Assembly (NCBI GenBank): GCA_035689165.1
Contig: DASSLZ010000122.1
Coordinates: 1-9,517 of the forward strand
DNA: 9,517 nt
Reading direction: 5' to 3'
DNA from: DASQJL01 sp035689165
Lineage (GTDB): Bacteria > Eisenbacteria > RBG-16-71-46 > SZUA-252
The notes beneath the pieces were generated by a model, which saw nothing but the letters and a program-made list of their open reading frames with translations, did not search any database and was not told the origin of the DNA. Position 1 is the stretch's first letter, and each line of letters begins with the position of its first letter. Both the position numbers and the translations under genes were made by a program. Shown piece by piece: positions 5,637 to 9,517 of this stretch.

Positions 5637-7328
5637 TTAGCGATCCTGGAAGAGGGTGAGGCCTCCGGCCGGGCGAGGGCGTCCGCCGCGGGCCTTGGAT
5701 TCCGCGTCGCGGGCCTCGGCGTCCAGGCGAAGGCTCCTGCAAACCTTTGCCAAAGCGCGGTTTGCTTCGTAGGAGGTCTCGGGACAGGCGGAGGCGGAGC
5801 GGAGGGACTCCCGGGCCAGCTCCAGCTGTCCCCGGTCGCTCCGGAGCTTCCCCAGGAGCAGCAGGGCGCGCCCGTTTCGGGAATTCAGGCGGACCGCACG
5901 CTCCAGGGTAGCCATGGCGTGCTCCTCCCGGCCCTGCGACAGCTCCGCCGTGGCAAGGAAGAACAGGCACTCGGAGGTCTCCTTCCCCAGGCCGCGCATG
6001 CGTTCGAACGCCCACTGGGCGACCAACGAGTCCCCGATGACGGTCGCGGCCGAGCCCAGTTCCTCGAAGGTCGAGGGGCTCGAGATTCCGCGGGAGGCCG
6101 AATCGCGGATCAGGGCCACCGCTTCGTCCGGGTAACCGAGCAGAGAGTAGCACAGGCTCGCGGTCAGGACCTGACGCGGGGTGTCGAGACGCGCTGACCG
6201 CGCGCGCTCGAGCGTCTCCACCCCGCGCGCGCGATCCCCCACGCGAATCTCGAGATAGGCCACGACCAGCGACTCCTCCCGCGAGAGCGTGCGTCCGGGC
6301 ACCAGCGTGCGGTAGCACTCCAGCGCTTTCCGATCCTCGCCCAGGGAGACGTACGCGCGGGCGCGAACCGGCATCGCGCGCGGGTCCCCCTTCAGGGGAC
6401 GGACGGTGTCGAGCGCCTCGGGGTAGCGCCCCTCGCGAACCAGGGCCTCTCCCGTCTCGGCGCGCAGGTCGGCGGCGGGCATCGGGCCCGCGTCGGCCCA
6501 CGCCTCGAGCTGCCGGAACGAGTCCTTCTTCCCCATGCGGACCAGGAAGGCACCATACGCGGCGATGTCCGTCGGCCGCGCCGTGGACTGGAGCGCCAGG
6601 GTGCGGAGGAGGCGCTCTTCCAGGACCGGGTCGTCGGTGCGCTGCGCGAGCGTGACGCCCAGGTGCAGCACGCGCGGGTCGTCGGACCGCAGCTCCAGGG
6701 CCAACTGAAGGGCCTGCGACGCTTCCTCCAGCCGGCCATCCTCGAGCGCTAAGCCGAGGATCCCGGTCGCGATCCACGCAAAGTCGGGCAGGAGCTCGTC
6801 GGTCCTCTTCAGATCCGCGAGGGCGGCGTCATAGCGGCGGGAAAGCTCGTGGGCCAGCGCCCGGAGGGCGTACGCCTCGGGCGGGGCGCCCAGGATCCGG
6901 AGCGGGGGGGTCAGCGCCTGGGCGGCGATGTCGCTCTCCCCTCCGCGCAGGTGCATCCGCGCCACGAGCATGGCCGCCTCGAGATTCAGACTGTCCCGGG
7001 CCAGGGCCTTCTGCCCCCAGGAGAGGGCCTCGCTGTCCTGGCCGATGGTCTCGAGGAGGGTCGCCGCGCGCGCGCAACCGAAGGCGCTCCCGGGGTCTGC
7101 CGTCGCCAGCGATTCCGCCCACTGGATGGCCGCCTCCCCGTCCCCGGCAGCCTCGGCCAGCTCGGAGCGGGTCAGGAGGTCGAGCAGAACCCCATCCGGC
7201 GGGGCCCCGGAAAGCGACGGGTAGCCGGATTCCATGCGCGAGGCGGCGTGTGCGACCGGGGGGACGAAGGCGGGCGCCGTGAAGCCGAGAACGAGAAGGA
7301 AGAGGCTCTGTCGAAGGCTGGTGGTCAC
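5637..7328 (-). CDS. Exported multi-TPR protein
   Basis: 563 residues. The first 28 are a Sec signal peptide (MTTSLRQ, hydrophobic core, then VAHA before the cut), so the mature protein is probably periplasmic. The rest is almost all helix pairs of the TPR kind. The clearest are about 84-116, 153-184 (ALRALAHELSRRYDAALADL), 187-219 (GILGLALEDGRLEEASQALQ), 452-485 (FFLATAELSQGREEHAMATL) and 486-520 (LLLLGKLRSDRGQLELARES); the spacing suggests around ten or more repeats. No catalytic domain is seen. TPR solenoids assemble envelope complexes, but I cannot name the partner. The start is a GTG at 7328 with GGGAGA 6 nt upstream; this site is part of a structured leader with its own promoter. It precedes the sigma/anti-sigma/PDZ genes by 64 nt, so it could belong to the same envelope-stress locus; that is inference. 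Confidence 0.88.
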   Translation of the reverse strand: MTTSLRQSLFLLVLGFTAPAFVPPVAHAASRMESGYPSLSGAPPDGVLLDLLTRSELAEAAGDGEAAIQWAESLATADPGSAFGCARAATLLETIGQDSEALSWGQKALARDSLNLEAAMLVARMHLRGGESDIAAQALTPPLRILGAPPEAYALRALAHELSRRYDAALADLKRTDELLPDFAWIATGILGLALEDGRLEEASQALQLALELRSDDPRVLHLGVTLAQRTDDPVLEERLLRTLALQSTARPTDIAAYGAFLVRMGKKDSFRQLEAWADAGPMPAADLRAETGEALVREGRYPEALDTVRPLKGDPRAMPVRARAYVSLGEDRKALECYRTLVPGRTLSREESLVVAYLEIRVGDRARGVETLERARSARLDTPRQVLTASLCYSLLGYPDEAVALIRDSASRGISSPSTFEELGSAATVIGDSLVAQWAFERMRGLGKETSECLFFLATAELSQGREEHAMATLERAVRLNSRNGRALLLLGKLRSDRGQLELARESLRSASACPETSYEANRALAKVCRSLRLDAEARDAESKARGGRPRPAGGLTLFQDR

Positions 7329-7388
7329 GAATCGTCTCCCGAAAAAGGACGAGGAAGGCGGTCAGCCTTCCTCCCCTCTCGAGACGAT
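7329..7388 (-). promoter_or_regulatory. Structured 5' leader of the TPR gene (SD-sequestering stem around a hairpin)
   Basis: Bases 7381-7388, at the predicted RNA 5' end (AUCGUCUC), are perfectly complementary to 7331-7338 (GAGACGAU), which overlaps the Shine-Dalgarno site GGGAGA (7335-7340). This 8-bp outer stem would enclose the terminator-like hairpin at 7351-7373 and hide the ribosome-binding site of the GTG at 7328. Seen directly: the complementarity. Inferred: that it forms and controls translation. Confidence 0.5.
7342..7373 (-). terminator. Intrinsic terminator or attenuator between rnc and the TPR gene
   Basis: A perfect 9-bp stem, GAGGAAGGC with GCCTTCCTC, has a 5-nt loop (7360-7364). 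On the minus strand it is followed by GTCC and then TTTTT (7346-7342). It ends transcription arriving from fabF-rnc, but it also lies downstream of the promoter at 7395-7423, so transcripts started there must read through it. The T-run is short and 4 nt from the stem, so efficiency may be partial. Confidence 0.65.
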
Positions 7389-7394
7389 GCGTGG

Positions 7395-7423
7395 ATTATA
7401 CCAGCCGGTGCCTACTCGCGCAA
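7395..7423 (-). promoter_or_regulatory. Sigma70-type promoter for the TPR gene, overlapping the end of rnc
   Basis: On the minus strand: TTGCGC (7423-7418), a 17-nt spacer, and a perfect TATAAT (7400-7395) preceded by TGG, i.e. an extended -10 (TGn). The expected start point is near 7388, giving a leader of about 60 nt before the GTG at 7328. The -35 lies in the last sense codons of rnc. A consensus -10 is rare by chance in sequence this GC-rich, and spacing and position are ideal. Confidence 0.75.
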
Positions 7424-8764
7424 GCGTGCCGCCGCGTAGGGTGATCCGTGACCGGGCTCCGGCTTCTCGCTGCGCTCGCCGGAACGGTGGTCGTCGGAGC
7501 GGTGATCGTCCGAACGGTGGTCGTCGGAACGCTCCCGCTCGTGGGAAACGTCCTCATGGGACGGCTCATGCTCCCGATGGGACGGCTCGTGCTCCCGCGG
7601 CGCGTCGTAGCCCCGCGGCGCGTCGTGATCGCCCGGCGATTCGTAATCCCGCGGCGCTTCGCGATCGCGCGGGGACTCCTCGTGCACCGGCTCCCGCTCG
7701 AACTCGCGCGGGGTTTCGCGCTGCGGCGATTCCCGGTCGCGGTCCCGATCCCGCGAGCGGCGGCCTCGACGCTCGCCTCCCTGCGTGTGGCGTCCGTGAC
7801 CTCCGCCGCTCGTGCCGTGCGCCGGTGCGGCACCCGAAGCGGGTCCCACATGCGGCGTCCCGATCGCGGAGACGGCTTCTCCCTCGCGTCCGCGCCCGTT
7901 CCGGCGGCCACGTCCGCCGCGGCGCCGGCGGCGCCGATCGCCCGCGGCCGCGCCCTTGTCCGCGACCTCGCCGTCGGCGGCCTTCTCCTTGACGGGATTG
8001 GCGAGCTTCTCGAAGTGGAAGAGCGCGTCGCGCGCCGCTTCCTGCTCCGCTTCCTTCTTATTGCTCCCGTGCCCGCGGCCGTAGGTCTTCCCGCTGACGA
8101 CGACCTCGACCGTGAACATCTTCTGATGGTCGGGGCCGTACTCGCTGGAGATCCGGTACTGCGGATGGGTCTTGAACTCGCCCTGCACGTACTCCTGCAG
8201 CATGCTCTTATAGTTGGCGAGATTCGCGTCGCTCAGGATGGCGTTCACCTCGCGCAGGAGGAGCCGCTCCGTGAGCTTCCGCGCCGGCTCGATCCCTCCG
8301 TCCAGATACATGGCGCCGATCACCCCTTCGAGGGTGTCGGCCAGGATCGAGGCGCGGTTCCGCCCGCCCGAGCCCTTCTCGGCGTCGGAGAGCAGGATGT
8401 AGTGCCCCAGCCCGAGCTGGTTGGCGGCGCGCGAGAGGATGACGCGGCTCACGAGGAGCGACTTCATCTTCGTCAGCTCCCCCTCGCGCAGCTTGGTGAA
8501 TTTCTTGTAAAGGAACTCGTTCACGACGAGCCCGACGACGGAATCGCCGAGGAATTCCATCCGCTCGTTCGATTCGCCGCTCCGTCCGGGGGTGGCGTGG
8601 AGATAGGAGCGATGGGTCATCGCCTGACGCGCGAGCTGCGTGTTCTTGAAGTTGTAATGCAGGATTCGCTCGAGGCCCCGCAGATCGAAATCGCGATCGC
8701 GGGCGCTGCCTCGGGCGGGCGGCTTGGGGCCGTCCAGTCCCAACAGCTTTCGGATGAAGTTCAC
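7412..8764 (-). CDS. rnc: Ribonuclease III with long low-complexity C-terminal tail
   Basis: Endonuclease that cuts double-stranded RNA (rRNA precursors, structured mRNA) in the cytosol, as a dimer with Mg. The catalytic domain (about 25-175) carries the signature ERMEFLGDSVV (67-77). Expected metal-site residues are Glu67, Glu70, Asp74, Glu94 (EGELTKMKS), Asp143 and Glu146 (ILADTLEGVIG). A double-stranded RNA-binding domain follows (about 183-255, including KTYGRGHGSNKKEAEQEAAR). The usual enzyme stops about here (220-260 residues), but this one continues to 450. The extra part is a block of Arg/Gly (RRRRRRGGRGRR, 277-288), then a polyampholyte rich in Arg, Asp, Glu, His, Ser and Pro with several short tandem repeats. 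The tail is in frame and its codons end mostly in G or C like the rest. The start is a GTG at 8764, 35 nt after fabF, with a hairpin but no clear Shine-Dalgarno site just upstream. fabF-rnc is a classical gene pair. Confidence 0.94.
   Translation of the reverse strand: MNFIRKLLGLDGPKPPARGSARDRDFDLRGLERILHYNFKNTQLARQAMTHRSYLHATPGRSGESNERMEFLGDSVVGLVVNEFLYKKFTKLREGELTKMKSLLVSRVILSRAANQLGLGHYILLSDAEKGSGGRNRASILADTLEGVIGAMYLDGGIEPARKLTERLLLREVNAILSDANLANYKSMLQEYVQGEFKTHPQYRISSEYGPDHQKMFTVEVVVSGKTYGRGHGSNKKEAEQEAARDALFHFEKLANPVKEKAADGEVADKGAAAGDRRRRRRGGRGRRNGRGREGEAVSAIGTPHVGPASGAAPAHGTSGGGHGRHTQGGERRGRRSRDRDRDRESPQRETPREFEREPVHEESPRDREAPRDYESPGDHDAPRGYDAPREHEPSHREHEPSHEDVSHERERSDDHRSDDHRSDDHRSGERSEKPEPGHGSPYAAARLRE
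7482..7526 (-). repeat. 15-bp tandem repeat, three copies, in the rnc tail
   Basis: Units 7482-7496, 7497-7511 and 7512-7526; the first and third are identical and the middle one differs at three positions. In the rnc frame they encode SDDHR three times. The period is a multiple of three, so the frame is kept on expansion or loss. Confidence 0.88.
7556..7597 (-). repeat. 21-bp tandem repeat, two copies, in the rnc tail
   Basis: Units 7556-7576 and 7577-7597 differ at a single base and encode the heptapeptide REHEPSH twice without change (residues 390-403 of the RNase III). Confidence 0.88.
7589..7678 (-). repeat. Degenerate 18-bp (hexapeptide) repeat array in the rnc tail
   Basis: Residues 363-392 read as five hexapeptides: ESPRDR, EAPRDY, ESPGDH, DAPRGY, DAPREH. 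The pattern is acidic, Ser/Ala, Pro, Arg/Gly, variable, aromatic/basic. The DNA units are diverged, so the array is older than the neighbouring near-perfect repeats. Confidence 0.7.
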
Positions 8765-8770
8765 AGTGTT

Positions 8771-8797
8771 CGGAGCCGGGGTCGCCCGCGGGCTCCG
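8771..8797 (-). other. Hairpin in the fabF-rnc gap, just before the rnc start
   Basis: An inverted repeat, CGGAGCC with GGCTCCG (7 bp), has a 13-nt interior that can add a GGG/CCC pairing. On the minus strand it begins 2 nt after the fabF stop and ends 6 nt before the rnc GTG. No T-run follows, so it is unlikely to be a terminator. It occupies the place where a ribosome-binding site would be, so it may limit rnc translation; RNase III feedback is possible but the stem is short. Confidence 0.5.
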
Positions 8798-8799
8798 CC

Positions 8800-9517
8800 T
8801 TATGCCACGGTCCTCGACAGCGCCAGGGTGACGTTGTGCCCACCAAAGCCCAGAGAATTGCTCAGGGCGGACTGCAGCTCGACCGGGCGTGCAGTGTTGG
8901 GGACGTAGTCGAGGTCACAGTCGGGATCGGGGTGCTCGTAGTTGATCGTCGGGGGAAGGCACTGGCTCTGGAGGGCGAGGACGCAGATGATCGTCTCGAG
9001 TCCTCCCGCCGCGCCCAGAAGATGGCCCGTCATCGACTTCGTCGAGCTGATCGCCAGCTTCTTCGCGTGTTCCCCGAACACCGACCTGATGGCTTGTGTT
9101 TCGAATTTGTCGTTGAGTGGCGTGGAGGTGCCGTGGGCGTTCATGTAGCCGAACGACTCCAGGGACAGTCCCGAGTCGCAGACGGCCGCCCGCATGGCCC
9201 GCGCCGCACCCTCACCCTCGGGGGCGGGCGCGGTCATGTGATGGGCATCTCCCGTTGCGCCGTACCCGACGATCTCCGCCAGAGCGGTCGCGCCGCGCCG
9301 CTTCGCGTGCTCGTATTCCTCGAGCACCAGAATGCCGGCGCCTTCCCCCATCACGAATCCGTCTCGTTCGGAATCGAAGGGGCGCGAGGCTCGGGTCGGT
9401 TCGTCGTTGCGCGTGGACATCGCCTTCATGGAGCAGAAACCGGCGAACGCGACGGGTGTGATCGGCGCTTCGCTGCCGCCCGTGATCATCACGTCCGCTT
9501 CGCCGCGCTGGATGATC
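8800..9517 (-). CDS. fabF: 3-oxoacyl-[acyl-carrier-protein] synthase II, C-terminal part (5' end outside window)
   Basis: Condensing enzyme of type II fatty-acid synthesis: joins malonyl-ACP to acyl-ACP with loss of CO2. The last 238 residues are present, in frame to the window edge (first codons in the window read IIQRGEADVMITGGSEAP). The active-site Cys lies upstream, outside the window. Both catalytic His residues are seen: NAHGTSTPLND (His codon at 9133-9135) and STKSMTGHLLGAAGG (His codon at 9022-9024, with the conserved Lys five residues earlier). The FabF-typical DLDYVPN and the C-terminal SNSLGFGGHN are also present. It ends with TAA, 35 nt before rnc. In many bacteria acpP precedes fabF and rnc follows, so acpP may lie just outside. 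There is no sign of decay. Confidence 0.96.
   Translation of the reverse strand, partial: IIQRGEADVMITGGSEAPITPVAFAGFCSMKAMSTRNDEPTRASRPFDSERDGFVMGEGAGILVLEEYEHAKRRGATALAEIVGYGATGDAHHMTAPAPEGEGAARAMRAAVCDSGLSLESFGYMNAHGTSTPLNDKFETQAIRSVFGEHAKKLAISSTKSMTGHLLGAAGGLETIICVLALQSQCLPPTINYEHPDPDCDLDYVPNTARPVELQSALSNSLGFGGHNVTLALSRTVA

Noticed and set aside
7482..7678. Tandem repeats as a possible CRISPR-like array
   Set aside because: The units are 15-21 bp with no spacers, and they are in frame with the rnc coding sequence.
7448..8908. 486-codon open frame on the plus strand opposite rnc and the end of fabF
   Set aside because: It mirrors the RNase III and FabF coding sequences, has no recognisable domain and arises from the high G+C codon pattern. 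The minus-strand genes carry full family signatures.

Overview
This is a gene-dense, very G+C-rich window (roughly 70 % by eye). Every gene I can support lies on the minus strand, so it reads from 9517 down to 1. Gram-negative-type export signals, a membrane anti-sigma factor, an HtrA-type PDZ protein and several TPR proteins suggest a didermic bacterium. The mix of families and the gene order would fit an uncultured high-GC phylum such as Candidatus Eisenbacteria, but that placement is a guess. No stretch over 300 bases lacks a gene. I see no tRNA, rRNA, CRISPR array, insertion sequence or phage gene.

Layout in transcription order: (1) the 3' part of fabF (fatty-acid elongation, cut by the window edge), then rnc (ribonuclease III) with a short hairpin between them; the RNase III carries a C-terminal low-complexity tail of about 190 residues. 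(2) A well-formed sigma70-type promoter overlapping the end of rnc, a structured leader (terminator-like hairpin nested in a stem that pairs the RNA 5' end with the ribosome-binding site), and a secreted 563-residue TPR protein. (3) An ECF sigma factor overlapping a zinc-binding transmembrane anti-sigma factor, followed 25 nt later by a secreted HtrA-like PDZ protein in which all three catalytic positions are substituted. (4) A tight biosynthetic cluster: aroB, a cytosolic TPR protein, aroQ (3-dehydroquinate dehydratase) and the N-terminal part of a protein that looks like the biotin carboxyl carrier protein AccB. The last three genes overlap by 1 to 3 nt and are probably translationally coupled.

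How they may work together: blocks 1 and 4 are housekeeping (fatty-acid synthesis, RNA processing, shikimate pathway). Block 3 is the most interesting. It has the parts of an envelope-stress circuit of the RpoE/RseA/DegS kind, but the DegS-like partner is a pseudoprotease (His to Gly, Asp to Asn, Ser to Ala). In addition, the anti-sigma factor ends in Ile-Thr-Phe-COOH, a hydrophobic-x-hydrophobic tail of the sort PDZ domains bind. This suggests signalling by docking rather than by cleavage.
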